A stretch of DNA of 64,000 bases from Sulfuriroseicoccus oceanibius (GCF_010681825.2 NZ_CP066776.1:496001-560000), one strand, 5' to 3'; positions 27,416 through 38,593 are shown, counted from the first letter of the stretch. Numbers and translations: made by a program. Notes: generated from the sequence alone by a model not told the origin.

Positions 27416-27448
27416 GGGGTGTCTACGATACGAGGCACAGGCTGCGAT

Positions 27449-27475
27449 AGGTCTTATAAGTCGAATAGGACCTAT
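27449..27475. repeat. 27-bp palindromic repeat, copy 2
   Basis: TAGGTC (27449-27454) pairs with GACCTA (27470-27475), interior TATAAGTC as in the copy at 25919-25945. Confidence 0.75.
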
Positions 27476-27624
27476 GGAGCGAGTGCCGTAATGGCACTTA
27501 GGACAACTTGTCGCATTCGTTGTGCGTCATTTTGGCGCCTTTGTGCCGTGCGTGCCATGTGGTCACACGACTGTGGAAGGAGTGGTGTCTGTGCAATCCC
27601 TTTAAAAATAGAGGTTTGTGGGAG

Positions 27625-27661
27625 TTGGCACGGATTTTTCGAAATTGGCACTGTCTGTGCA
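27625..27661 (+). promoter_or_regulatory. Candidate sigma-54 promoter(s) for dnaK
   Basis: TTGGCAC at 27645-27651, 5 bases, then GTGCA at 27657-27661: the GG and GC of the -24/-12 elements are 10 bases apart as required, with one mismatch to TTGCA. A second TTGGCAC at 27625-27631 is followed by TTTC at the -12 place, a poorer match. The predicted start would be near 27672, about 100 bases before the ATG. No CIRCE element is visible. Sigma-54 control of dnaK is unusual and is inference only. The rest of the gap 27416-27769 shows nothing else except the 27-bp palindrome. Confidence 0.35.
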
Positions 27662-27769
27662 AAGAGAAATGCCGAGCGTGCCATCAGCGTGCCAGGTCCC
27701 AAGATGTGGGCGGTACGCGGCGCAGCGAATCAACCAGAAGAAATCCAACCAGAAAGGAACCTGAATATT

Positions 27770-29722
27770 ATGGCAAAGATTCTCGGAATCGACCTTGGTA
27801 CCACCAACTCGTGCATGGCCGTCATGGAAGGCAGCGAGGGTACCGTCCTCGAAAACTCGGAAGGCGCACGCACCACTCCAAGTGTGGTGGCATTCGCCAA
27901 GTCGGGTGAGCGTCTCGTTGGCCAGGCGGCAAAGCGCCAGGCTGTGACCAACCCGAAGAACACCATCTTCTCCGCCAAGCGCCTCATCGGCCGCAAGTTC
28001 TCCGAACTCAGCGCCGACGACAAGAACGTCCCGTACGAGATCGTTGAGGCAAGCAATGGCGACGCCCACATCAAAGTGGAAGTCGGTGGCGAAGAGAAAG
28101 TCTACAGCCCACAGGAAATCTCCGCGATGATCCTCGGCAAGCTGAAGTCCGACGCTGAGTCGAAGCTCGGTGAAACCATCAGCGAAGCCGTGATCACCGT
28201 GCCAGCGTACTTCAACGACGCCCAGCGTAACGCTACCAAGGCCGCTGGTGAGATTGCCGGCCTCAAGGTGCGCCGCATCATCAACGAGCCAACCGCAGCC
28301 TCGCTTGCGTACGGTCTCGACAAGAAGTCGGACGAGAAGATCGCCGTGTACGACCTCGGTGGTGGTACTTTCGATATCTCCGTGCTTGAGATCGGTGACG
28401 GTGTGTTCGAAGTGCTTGCAACCGACGGTGACACCCAGCTCGGTGGTGATGACTGGGACACCCGCATCATCAACTGGATCGTTGACGAGTTCAAAAAGGA
28501 CAGCGGCATCGACCTCAATGGCCAGCCGGACGCAATCCAGCGAATCAAAGAGGAAGCCGAGAAAGCCAAGATCGCGCTTTCTTCCTCGACCAACTACGAT
28601 TTGAACCTGCCGTTCATCACTGCAGACGCTACCGGGCCAAAGCACATCCAGCAGTCGCTGACCCGTGCCAAGCTTGAGCAGCTTTGCGCTGATCTCTTCG
28701 ACCGCACCAAGAAGCCAGTGCTTGATTGCATCAAGGAAGCTGAGCTCAACGTGTCGGAAATCGACGAGCTCGTTCTCGTCGGTGGCATGACCCGTATGCC
28801 GCGCGTGTTCGACATCGCCCGTGAACTGGCTGGCAAGGACCCACACAAGGGTGTGAACCCGGACGAAGTGGTGGCCATCGGTGCTGCGATTCAGGGCGGC
28901 GTGCTCCAGGGCGACGTCAAGGACGTGCTCCTTCTCGACGTGACCCCATTGACCCTCGCGATCGAAACCGCGGGCGGCGTGGCGACTCCAATGATCGAGC
29001 GCAACACCACCATCCCTGCCAAGAAGTCGCAGGTCTTCTCGACCTACGCTGACAACCAGCCGGGCGTGGAAATCGTGGTCCTTCAGGGTGAGCGCCCAAT
29101 GGCTGCTGACAACAAGACGCTCGGTACCTTCAAGCTCGAGGGCATCGACCCAGCGCCACGTGGCGTGCCACAGATCGAAGTGACCTTCGACATCGACGCC
29201 AACGGCATCCTCCACGTTTCCGCCAAGGACAAGAACACCGGCAAGGAGAACAAGATCTCGATCGCCGGATCCAGCGGACTCAGCGACGACGAAATCGAAA
29301 AGGCCAAGCGCGATGCGGAAGCTCACGCTGAAGAAGACAAGAAGCGCAAGGAGAGCGCCGAGACCCGCAACAACGCGGATCAGATGGTCTTCCAGGTGGA
29401 GAAGCAGCTTGAGGAAGCCGGTGAGCAATTGCCAGCCGAGCTCAAGTCCGACATCCAGGGCAAGGTCGACGCGGTGAAGGAAGCTCTTAAGGGCGACGAC
29501 AACGACGCGATCAAGAAGGCCTCCGACGAACTGCAGGCAGCTCTTGGTGAGTTGGCCCAGGCCGCACAAGGTGCCGCAGGCGCCGCTGGCATGGACCCGG
29601 CCGCCGCTGCAGCAGCCGCAGCCGCCCAGCAGGGTGGTGCCGCACCATCCGGCGATGCCGGTGGCGAGCGCCAGGCCAAGGGCAAAGTTGTCGATGCTGA
29701 AGTCGTGGAAGACGACAAGTAA
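27770..29722 (+). CDS. dnaK: Molecular chaperone DnaK (Hsp70)
   Basis: 650 aa from the ATG at 27770, preceded by AGAAAGGAAC as a ribosome site. The N-terminal ATPase has [16 protein letters not shown], the Hsp70 signature [17 protein letters not shown] and [12 protein letters not shown]. The linker [16 protein letters not shown] leads to the substrate-binding domain, the helical lid and an Ala/Gly-rich disordered tail ending EVVEDDK. It works with DnaJ and GrpE, not encoded in this window. groES follows after a hairpin; the strong codon bias fits a very abundant protein. Confidence 0.98.
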   Translation: MAKILGIDLGTTNSCMAVMEGSEGTVLENSEGARTTPSVVAFAKSGERLVGQAAKRQAVTNPKNTIFSAKRLIGRKFSELSADDKNVPYEIVEASNGDAHIKVEVGGEEKVYSPQEISAMILGKLKSDAESKLGETISEAVITVPAYFNDAQRNATKAAGEIAGLKVRRIINEPTAASLAYGLDKKSDEKIAVYDLGGGTFDISVLEIGDGVFEVLATDGDTQLGGDDWDTRIINWIVDEFKKDSGIDLNGQPDAIQRIKEEAEKAKIALSSSTNYDLNLPFITADATGPKHIQQSLTRAKLEQLCADLFDRTKKPVLDCIKEAELNVSEIDELVLVGGMTRMPRVFDIARELAGKDPHKGVNPDEVVAIGAAIQGGVLQGDVKDVLLLDVTPLTLAIETAGGVATPMIERNTTIPAKKSQVFSTYADNQPGVEIVVLQGERPMAADNKTLGTFKLEGIDPAPRGVPQIEVTFDIDANGILHVSAKDKNTGKENKISIAGSSGLSDDEIEKAKRDAEAHAEEDKKRKESAETRNNADQMVFQVEKQLEEAGEQLPAELKSDIQGKVDAVKEALKGDDNDAIKKASDELQAALGELAQAAQGAAGAAGMDPAAAAAAAAAQQGGAAPSGDAGGERQAKGKVVDAEVVEDDK

Positions 29723-29747
29723 GCACTAGCTATCCATCATCCCTTTC

Positions 29748-29779
29748 CCACCGGCGTGTTCTTATGAGCACGCCGGTGG
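29748..29779 (+). terminator. 11-bp hairpin between dnaK and groES
   Basis: CCACCGGCGTG (29748-29758) pairs perfectly with CACGCCGGTGG (29769-29779), loop of 10. No T-run, so termination is not certain; it may separate dnaK from groESL transcription. Confidence 0.5.
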
Positions 29780-29838
29780 CTTACCACTCAACTACGGCAA
29801 CGTAGTCAAAAACAACCATACCAATAAGATAACCTATT

Positions 29839-30132
29839 ATGGCTAACAGCATCCAACCACTCGGACAGCGCGTTCTCGTGAAGCGCATCCAAGCTGAAGA
29901 ACGTACCGCAGGCGGCATCGTGCTTCCTGACTCGGCTCAAGAGAAGCCACAAGAGGCATCCGTCGTTGCACTCGGAACTGGTGGCAAAGACGACAACGGC
30001 AACCCAATTGAGTTCGCTGTGAAAGTTGGCGATACCGTGTTGATCTCGAAATACGGCGGTACCGAAGTGAAGGTCGGCGGCGAAGACATGCTGATCCTCT
30101 CGGAGAACGACATCCTCGGCATCGTCGGATAA
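29839..30132 (+). CDS. groES: Co-chaperonin GroES
   Basis: 97 aa, the usual size. MANSIQPLGQRVLVKRIQAE, the mobile loop KRIQAEERTAGGIVLPDSAQ and the roof region are intact (VALGTGGKDDNG, GDTVLISKYGGTEV, ILSENDILGIVG). It caps the GroEL cage. No Shine-Dalgarno: the leader before ATG is A/T-rich (AAGATAACCTATT). groEL is 144 bp downstream. Confidence 0.98.
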   Translation: MANSIQPLGQRVLVKRIQAEERTAGGIVLPDSAQEKPQEASVVALGTGGKDDNGNPIEFAVKVGDTVLISKYGGTEVKVGGEDMLILSENDILGIVG

Positions 30133-30184
30133 CACGCTTCGCGCAGTGATTCGGGACTAGGGATCGGGGATTAGGAAAATTCAG

Positions 30185-30200
30185 CACTGCTGGTGCAGTG
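30185..30200 (+). promoter_or_regulatory. groES-groEL intergenic hairpin and A/T-rich leader
   Basis: CACTGC-TGGT-GCAGTG (30185-30200) forms a 6-bp hairpin. It is followed by an A/T-rich stretch (TTTATAAATCTAATATC, 30234-30250) that could hold a second promoter or act as an unstructured translation enhancer, since no Shine-Dalgarno is present before groEL. Confidence 0.35.
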
Positions 30201-30264
30201 ATCCATTCAATCCTCTGCGGTCCCAACCGCACACTTTATAAATCTAATATCAATTAACCAGTAA

Positions 30265-31926
<1,662 letters not shown>

Positions 31927-31993
31927 TCATCTGACCGACCATGACCCGGTTGATCGGGGCAGCTGCTCTGATCAGACATTCCCGGATCATTTG

Positions 31994-32034
31994 ATTCTCC
32001 CGGTTCGCATCACGCGGGCCGGGAGAATTTTTTT
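31994..32034 (+). terminator. Rho-independent terminator after groEL
   Basis: ATTCTCCCGG (31994-32003) pairs with CCGGGAGAAT (32019-32028), followed by seven T. Confidence 0.95.
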
Positions 32035-32070
32035 GTGGAGAGCTGCGGAGAGCAGGGTGGAGCGGAGAGG

Positions 32071-33445
32071 CAACGACAGGAGTGTCGTTGGTCCATCGGG
32101 GAATGGTCGGTCTTGCGTGTTGTGATGGAGCAACCACACTCCTGTGGTTGGGAGTGGTTCATGTCATTGTGAGCGATACAAAGCAACTCACTTCAAATCT
32201 CCTCAATCCTGTAATCTGCGGAAAAAATAGCGACCGGCGGTGACCGACGCTCCCTTCTTCGTCGCCGGAGCAGACCGTCCTTTGGGATCTTTGGGTCTTT
32301 GCGTGAGGCTCCTTTAGGTGGAACCACGAAGAGCGCGAAGTTCACGAAGTAGATGAGGACTCCGCCCTCATAGTCGGCAGGAATGCCGACCCACCAGCGT
32401 TGCGCGTGCCTGGTCGAGGGGCGAGCCGATGACGGAGCTTTGCGAGCAACGACAGGAGTGTCGTTGGTCCATTGGGGAATGGTCGGTCTTGTGTGTTGTG
32501 ATGGAGCAACCACACTCCTGTGGTTGGGAGTGGTTCATGTCATTGTGAGCGATACAAACCAACCCACTTCAAATCCCCTCAATCCTGCAATCTGCGGAAA
32601 AAATGGCGACCGGCGGTGACCGGCGCTCCCTTCTTCATCGCCGGAGCAGACCGTCCTTTGGGATCTTTGGGTCTTTGCGTGAGGCTCCTTGAGGTGAAAC
32701 CACGAAGAGCGCGAAGTTCACGAAGTAGATGAGGACTCCGCCCTCATAGTCGGCAGGAATGCCGACCCACCAGCGCAGCGCATGCCTGGTCGAGGGGCGA
32801 GCCGATGACGGAGCTTTGCGAGCAACGACAGGAGTGTCGTTGGTCCATTGGGGAGTGGTCGGTCTTGCGTGTTGTGATGGAGCAACCACACTCCTGTGGT
32901 TGGGAGTGGTTCACGTCATTCTGAGCGATACAAACCAACTCACTTCAAATCCCTTCAATCCTGTAATCTGCGGAAAAAATAGCGACCGGTTGTGACCGAC
33001 GCTCTCTTCTTCATCGCCGGAGCAGACCGTCCTTTGGGATCTTTGGGTCTTTGCGTGAGGCTCCTTTAGGTGGAACCACGAAGAGCGCGAAGTTCACGAA
33101 GTAGATGAGGACTCCGCCCTCATAGTCGGCAGGAATGCCGACCCACCAGCGCTGCGCATGCCTGGTCGAGGGGCGAGCCGATGACGGAGCTTTGCGAGCA
33201 ACGACACGAGAGTCGTTGGTCCATTGGGGAATGGTCGGTCTTGCGTGTTGTGATGGAGCAACCACACTCCTGTGGTTGGGAGTGGTTCACGTCATTCTGA
33301 GCGATACAAACCAACTCACTTCAAATCCCTTCAATCCTGTAATCTGCGGAAAAAAATAGCGACCGATTGTGACCGACGCTCTCTCCCTCGTCGCCGGAGC
33401 AGCCCCCCTTTGGGATCTTTGGGGCTTTGCGTGAGATTCCCCGAA
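32071..33445 (+). repeat. Tandem array of 376-bp composite hairpin repeat, about 3.65 copies
   Basis: Hairpin A (CAACGACAGGAGTGTCGTTG) starts at 32071, 32447, 32823 and 33199: an exact 376-base period three times. Hairpin B (CAACCACACTCCTGTGGTTG) starts at 32131, 32507, 32883 and 33259. Hairpin C (GTCGGCA-GGAA-TGCCGAC) starts at 32373, 32749 and 33125. The fourth A is altered (loop region ACACGAGAGT). Between B and C is a constant body with TTTGGGATCTTTGGGTCTTT and CACGAAGAGCGCGAAG. Copies are nearly identical, so expansion is recent. No protein gene lies within; open frames are repeat translations. Confidence 0.95.
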
Positions 33446-33456
33446 CAACGGCGGCA

Positions 33457-34413
33457 TCACGCTTTGCCTACGCCTTCAAAGACCTTGTGGGAGAAGTAAC
33501 GTTCCATGCGGTCGGGGAAGACGGTGATGATGGTGGCGTTGTCGTCAAGATCCCGAGCGGCTGCTAGAGCGGCGCCCAGATTGAGCCCGGACGAAGGACC
33601 GACGGGGAAGCCCATTTTCCACAACTGATGGGTGAGCTCCATGCAGCGGTTGTCGTCGACAGTGAGTTCGATCAAATCTTGTGCTTCGTCGGTTTGGCGC
33701 CAGTCGGCAAACAACTGCGAGCATCCGTCGATCACGCCAGGTACGTCTTTGGAAAAGCGCAGCGAACAGCACTCGACATTGGAGGTGAACTCGCCCTCGG
33801 CGCAGCGAGGAATGGCCGCTACTGGAAGGGTTTTGCAGCCGGCCTGGGTGAACCCACGGTGCAGGCCGACGAGTGTGCCACCGGTTCCGATCCCAGAGAC
33901 GACAGCGTCGATGTTGGCATCCGGAAGTTGAGCCATGACCTCGTGAGCGGTGAAGAGTTGGTGTGCTTCGGCATTGTCCGGGTTTTCGAACTGACGGGCG
34001 AGGAAGGCATCATTCTCCGCGGCGAACTCGGCGGCGGTGCGGATGACTTCGGGCATGCCGCCGCTGACCTTGCGCACTTCGCCACCGTAGGCTTGGATCA
34101 TCAACGCGCGTTCGTTGGTGGCGGTATCCGGGATGAAGGCGAGGAAGCGCAGGCCCATTTGGGCGGCGGAAAGGGCTAGGGCGATGGAGGTGGACCCGGA
34201 GGATGCTTCTACCACCAGTGTGCCGGGGCCGACCTCATTGCGGCGCCAGGCTTTTTCCAGAATGTGGCGGGCGATGCGGTCTTTGGTCGAGCCGGATGGG
34301 TTGAGGTATTCGAGTTTGCACCAGATCTTCGGGGCGTCGGCAGCAATGCGTACGGGGACGAGCGGGGTGGGCGCGATGCGGTGGAGGTAGCGGTGATCTG
34401 GGAGTGGGTTCAT
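33457..34413 (-). CDS. PLP-dependent cysteine synthase/cystathionine beta-synthase family protein
   Basis: 318 aa, fold type II PLP enzyme. The Schiff-base Lys is in EYLNPSGSTKDRIARH (K44), the phosphate-binding loop SGIGTGGTLVG is near residue 165-175, and substrate motif EASSGSTSIALAL is present. Members make cysteine from O-acetylserine or related beta-replacements. It is shorter and divergent from CysK (no canonical GNTGIAL: here SGSTSIAL), so it may use another substrate, as in 2,3-diaminopropionate or ornithine-type homologues. It stands alone, and its stop codon abuts the 376-bp repeat array. The specific reaction is uncertain. Confidence 0.8.
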   Translation of the reverse strand: MNPLPDHRYLHRIAPTPLVPVRIAADAPKIWCKLEYLNPSGSTKDRIARHILEKAWRRNEVGPGTLVVEASSGSTSIALALSAAQMGLRFLAFIPDTATNERALMIQAYGGEVRKVSGGMPEVIRTAAEFAAENDAFLARQFENPDNAEAHQLFTAHEVMAQLPDANIDAVVSGIGTGGTLVGLHRGFTQAGCKTLPVAAIPRCAEGEFTSNVECCSLRFSKDVPGVIDGCSQLFADWRQTDEAQDLIELTVDDNRCMELTHQLWKMGFPVGPSSGLNLGAALAAARDLDDNATIITVFPDRMERYFSHKVFEGVGKA

Positions 34414-34614
34414 AACGATTCGGTGGGTAGCCCCGTAACGAGTGGTGACGAGACATCCTTAGCGTCAGCGGCGGTGACTCTTTTCACAAATTCTTCATCG
34501 GCAGTAAGATGAGCGGACGCATCATTGCAATTTGAGGCAGCTCTTGGCTAGGATGATCGGGTGAATCGTTGGATTCGCTCTGTGATCGATCATTTGTTTT
34601 AGCCTGATTGCGCC

Positions 34615-35283
34615 ATGTTTTTCATCAAAGGATTCGGACGCCTGCTTATTGTGTTGTTGGTTTACCTTTTGGTGAGTCCCTTCATCCCGATTGGTTCTGT
34701 TTCGGGGATAATGGTCCACGGCTGGCTCTCGTTGGTGTTATTGTTTGCGGCGCGGGCGGTCCAGCGTCAGCGCAACCAGCGTGGAGTGGCGTACACATTG
34801 TTAGCGCCTACTTTGGTGATCTACTGGTTGGGGATTTTCAATGTGTTGAGTTTCTCGCGTGAGGTGGCGCTGGCGTTGTTTGTGTTGTTCTACGCCTTGT
34901 TGATCTACGCGTTTTGTTCGCAGTTGGTGCAGATCCGGAGGGTGACCAAGGAAGTGATCGCAGGTGCCTTATGCCTTTATGTGATCATTGGTCTCTTTTG
35001 GGGGGCAATGTATAATCTAACGTATGCTCTGGACTCGGAATCTTTTGCCGGGAATCTGTTGGAATCGGCCGGTGATCAGACCATTCACTGCTTCAACTAT
35101 TTCAGCATGGTGACCCTGACGACCTTGGGTTACGGGGACATCACACCACAGACCCAGGGGGCGGCGGCCTTGTGCCAGATGGAGGCCGTGGTTGGCCAGT
35201 TCTTTACCGCAGTGCTGGTGGCGTGGTTGGTGGGAATGTACCGCCGCACCGAGGAGGATGAGGCTGATGTATCATCCTCCTGA
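34615..35283 (+). CDS. Potassium channel, two-TM pore (Ion_trans_2) with extra membrane segments
   Basis: 222 aa with about six hydrophobic segments (first at 9-28, last FFTAVLVAWLVGMY). The K+ selectivity filter is TLTTLGYGDI between the last two. The segment before the pore helix is TIHCFNYFSMV. No voltage-sensor arginine ladder is evident, and there is no RCK domain. It is probably a small K+ channel of the plasma membrane. Located between two minus-strand genes; no operon. The 201 bp upstream show no clear promoter. Confidence 0.82.
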   Translation: MFFIKGFGRLLIVLLVYLLVSPFIPIGSVSGIMVHGWLSLVLLFAARAVQRQRNQRGVAYTLLAPTLVIYWLGIFNVLSFSREVALALFVLFYALLIYAFCSQLVQIRRVTKEVIAGALCLYVIIGLFWGAMYNLTYALDSESFAGNLLESAGDQTIHCFNYFSMVTLTTLGYGDITPQTQGAAALCQMEAVVGQFFTAVLVAWLVGMYRRTEEDEADVSSS

Positions 35284-35308
35284 CGAGTGATGTTCCCTGG
35301 TTGCTGGC

Positions 35309-38300
35309 TTATGGAGTCACGGTGCGGACGATCTGCAATCGCAGGAAACGAGGGCCCGAGCCCACGGGGATCGACGCAGTGACTTCGCGCATACCATTCG
35401 CGTCGGTGTCGCCGTAGTTCAGAACGACTCCACTGGTTGTCCACGATTCAGATTCCAAGGTATCTGAAGTTTCCACCTGATAGGAGATGTCCGCCAGACC
35501 GGTGAGTTGCTTGAAGCGTAGTTGCATTTCGGGACCATTGCCGGTGGTGACCATTTCCACGGTGGGAGCCTGGGTCATGCTAGTCGGATCGGTTCCCAAG
35601 GCATATTCGAGCAGGTTCTTCACGCCGTCGCGGTCGTAGTCGTCTGAGTCGCCGGTGAGGGGGGCTGCGGGTGGGAAGGTAGCAAAGCGCCACTCGTCCA
35701 CGGGCAGGTCGGTGATGGTGACCGACGCGGCGGATGGTGATCCGATTTCGTAGGTGGAGTCGGTACTGAGAGTGAGGGTCAGGGTTTCGGTGCCTTCCGC
35801 CAGGCTATCGCGGATTGGGGCGATATCGACGGTGGTTTTTGTGTTACCTGAGGCGATGGTCGCGGTACCGGCCAAGGTGGTGATGTCGCTGCCGTTGGTG
35901 GCGGTGCCGGAAAGCGCGTAGGCCACGGCGAGGTCGGACCCGACCGTTTCGCTTGCGGTGATTTCAATCTGGCCGTGGTTGGCGAGATCGAGCTCGCTGG
36001 CTTCATTGTCAGTGGCAGTGGCGGTCAGGGTTGGAAGGCTAGGGATACAGCTGGTGTAGCCGCCGCTGATGGTGACGTCATCGATCCACCATCCTTGTTC
36101 GGATTTGTTGCGGTCGGTGGAGAGGAGCCAACGCACCTGGACCGGCTTACCTTGTGCCGAGATCGGGAATGTGGCGGTCACCTGTTGGTAGCCATTGGAA
36201 AAACCGGACCACGCCTGGCGTCCCGCGATGGATGCGGACGATGGGTTTCTGATGGCATCTACATAGCCGCCTTGGGTGAATGTACCTCCGGCTGTGACCC
36301 AGTCCTGCCACGCGCCACCATCGATCGAGATTTCGAGAACTCCTCCGTCGTACTCCGGTTCGAAAGCGAATTGATGGCTGAACTGAAGCGTCGCCGATTG
36401 GTCGGCCGGCAATAGAATGCTTGGAAGCGTCACCGTGGCGTCCGTGTCTCCCGAGCTGTCGCTGCAGAAGAGCGCTTTGGTACCTGTGTTGGGCGACGTG
36501 CCGGTGACGGCCCACTGGGTCGCTCCCGTGGTGGCCGCGGACCAGCCTGCTGGCAGCGAGCCGACACTGAGGGTTTCGAAGCCTTCGTTGATCAGCTCGG
36601 AGGGAGTACCAATGGTGAACGATTGGCGCAGCTCGGCTGGCGATCCATTTGAGGCGGATGCGGTGATGACGATCTCTGGTGTGCTTCCATTATCGCCCTG
36701 ATGGCGGAACTGAAGGTACGCAGTGGCGGAGCCACCGGGGGCCAGGTCTCCAAGGGTGTCTGATGAAGTGACGCGCACCAGGTTGGTGGCTGCTTCCAGG
36801 GTGACTGCGGTGTCGGTAGCTGTGAGCGATCCTGTGTTGGTGAGGTCGACAGAGATGGTGATGAGTTCGCCCTGATCAACGGTTTGGTTAGCGGGTGCGC
36901 AACTCTCCGAGATTAGTTGGTAGTTGCTCAGCCCGAGGCTCGGAGCAATGGCTTCGATATCGACGGAGAGTTGGTAGACTTGAGGGGAGTCGGATCCATC
37001 GCCGAGGACTTGTACGTAGTAGTCCGCGCCCACTGATGATGCATTGAAAGTGACAGACTCCGTGGATCCGGTGGCGCCATCGTTCACCGAATGAAGAACG
37101 GTCGAGCCGTCCGCTGCGAATACTTTGAACTGCAGATCCTGCTGCAACGCAGCTTCAAAGAGAGTCTCCTCCGGCTCGGTGGGGCCGACCATGTAGCTCT
37201 CACTAGCCGGGACGATCTGCACGGTCGCACTGCCGGTGGAACCTGCGGTGAAGCGGTAGGTGTCTACGTCGGATGCATTGGCGATGCTGGCGTTCTGCGA
37301 GGTGAATGCATTGCCGGACGATACCGATCCGATGTCCGTGGCGCGGGCGGTGGATTCGTTATCCGTGCCTGAAGCGTGGCGTTCGTACGAGTCGCCATAG
37401 GATGACTGAATGGTGAGGACATCGTCGAACTGAGGGCCGGCAAATGCGGACGTCGCCAAGGCTTCCATCAGCTTGGTTTTATCACGCGGGAAGATGTGTC
37501 CAAACCCGAGACCGTGGCCGAGTTCATGGGCGATCACATTGCGGGTGAACTGACTATTGACGTTGCCGTTGAAGATCAAGCCATCGCCGGTGTCGATGAC
37601 CATGTCGCCATAATCCGGGTACCAGTTATAGGCGAGGGTGCCGGCGTCGCCGTCGATGTACTTGCCGCCGATACGGATGTCACCGCGCACGCCGAGCTGG
37701 CCGGCGCCTTCACTGGTATAGATCTGGATGGCGCCATCGTCGTTTGGTTCGTAGACGAAGCGGACACCTGACTCTTCGCTCCACTCGGCGAAGGCGTCCA
37801 CGAACATTGGGAACCAAGGTTGGTCCTCCGGTTTGCTGGACGAGGGATGGGTGCCATAGGTTTCGTTCAGCTTGGCGATCAGATTGCTGGTGCTGTCCGG
37901 GTCAAATGTCTCTCGATTGGGAATGATGGTGCCATCCGGGATAATGCTCCACGTGAGAGTGATGACGGTGCCCTGCGGGCCGGCCGGGCCATCGGTTGCG
38001 TTGTTGAGCCAGCGATCTTCGATGGTGGCGGTTGAGTCGAGCGCGGTTTGCGGGTCGCTGGAAATCGCGGCCGAGCGCACATCGTGAAAGAGTTGTCGTT
38101 TGATTGCCGGGGTGGCCTCGTGCCAGCAAAGCGATGGCAAGTAGCGGGTGGGCGCAACCTGTGTGAAGTCGGCGTAGTCGATCAGCTCCTGTTGGAGGTC
38201 GACGGGGATGGAAATGAACCTGTCGTGAGGAATTGCGGAGGCCAGAATGGTGGCTGCCTTCTCACTAATCTCGTGGTGGTCGATGAGGTGGGCGAATGCA

Positions 38301-38593
38301 TCAGCACCCCAAGTCTGGCGGTTTGCTGCTTGTCGTGCGGAGCGTTGGTCAGCCACCGCGTGCGCAGCCTCACTGGAGGCTCCGCAGCCACAGGAGCAGC
38401 CCGAGTGATCTGGGGCGGAGTTGGCTTCCCAGATGTTAGTTTCTTCCTCGGCTAGCGTTTGTTGTAGAGGTTCGGAGGATGGCCCGCTTGGATCAGAGGC
38501 CGTCACCGTGGTGGCTTCGTGTTTGTCGCAACCGATCAGCAGCGCTGACGAAACGACAGTCATCAATACCTTTTCAAACGCTCGACTTTTCAT
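35309..38593 (-). CDS. Matrixin-type metalloprotease lipoprotein, multidomain
   Basis: 1094 aa. Lipoprotein signal ends SSALLIGC (C22). The metzincin zinc motif HELGHGLGFGH (about residues 355-365), with a Met-turn candidate shortly after (KTKLMEAL), identifies a matrixin (M10-like) protease. Then come a PPC-like beta domain (about 440-540; DVDTYRFTAG), a CARDB/BACON-like region (about 560-660), a MAM/galactose-binding-like domain (about 665-850; ending WWIDDVTISGG), a Calx-beta domain (about 860-970) and the EF-hand-like segment DRDGVKNLLEYALGTDP with a C-terminal beta domain. The same ending occurs in the 1984-aa protein at 47504. A Cys-rich patch (CSCGCG) follows the signal. Likely secreted or surface protein digestion. 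Confidence 0.87.
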   Translation of the reverse strand: MKSRAFEKVLMTVVSSALLIGCDKHEATTVTASDPSGPSSEPLQQTLAEEETNIWEANSAPDHSGCSCGCGASSEAAHAVADQRSARQAANRQTWGADAFAHLIDHHEISEKAATILASAIPHDRFISIPVDLQQELIDYADFTQVAPTRYLPSLCWHEATPAIKRQLFHDVRSAAISSDPQTALDSTATIEDRWLNNATDGPAGPQGTVITLTWSIIPDGTIIPNRETFDPDSTSNLIAKLNETYGTHPSSSKPEDQPWFPMFVDAFAEWSEESGVRFVYEPNDDGAIQIYTSEGAGQLGVRGDIRIGGKYIDGDAGTLAYNWYPDYGDMVIDTGDGLIFNGNVNSQFTRNVIAHELGHGLGFGHIFPRDKTKLMEALATSAFAGPQFDDVLTIQSSYGDSYERHASGTDNESTARATDIGSVSSGNAFTSQNASIANASDVDTYRFTAGSTGSATVQIVPASESYMVGPTEPEETLFEAALQQDLQFKVFAADGSTVLHSVNDGATGSTESVTFNASSVGADYYVQVLGDGSDSPQVYQLSVDIEAIAPSLGLSNYQLISESCAPANQTVDQGELITISVDLTNTGSLTATDTAVTLEAATNLVRVTSSDTLGDLAPGGSATAYLQFRHQGDNGSTPEIVITASASNGSPAELRQSFTIGTPSELINEGFETLSVGSLPAGWSAATTGATQWAVTGTSPNTGTKALFCSDSSGDTDATVTLPSILLPADQSATLQFSHQFAFEPEYDGGVLEISIDGGAWQDWVTAGGTFTQGGYVDAIRNPSSASIAGRQAWSGFSNGYQQVTATFPISAQGKPVQVRWLLSTDRNKSEQGWWIDDVTISGGYTSCIPSLPTLTATATDNEASELDLANHGQIEITASETVGSDLAVAYALSGTATNGSDITTLAGTATIASGNTKTTVDIAPIRDSLAEGTETLTLTLSTDSTYEIGSPSAASVTITDLPVDEWRFATFPPAAPLTGDSDDYDRDGVKNLLEYALGTDPTSMTQAPTVEMVTTGNGPEMQLRFKQLTGLADISYQVETSDTLESESWTTSGVVLNYGDTDANGMREVTASIPVGSGPRFLRLQIVRTVTP

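Noticed and set aside
27602-29569. 655-codon open frame antisense to dnaK
   Set aside because: It mirrors dnaK exactly, has no recognisable domains and arises from the codon bias of the sense gene; the same holds for long antisense frames over tig (22009-23292), groEL (30304-31476) and the giant gene (47807-49876, 51533-53296).
32193-33359. Several 60-110-codon frames with repeated peptides in the 376-bp array
   Set aside because: They recur once per repeat unit in both strands and simply translate hairpins A, B and C; no start signals.
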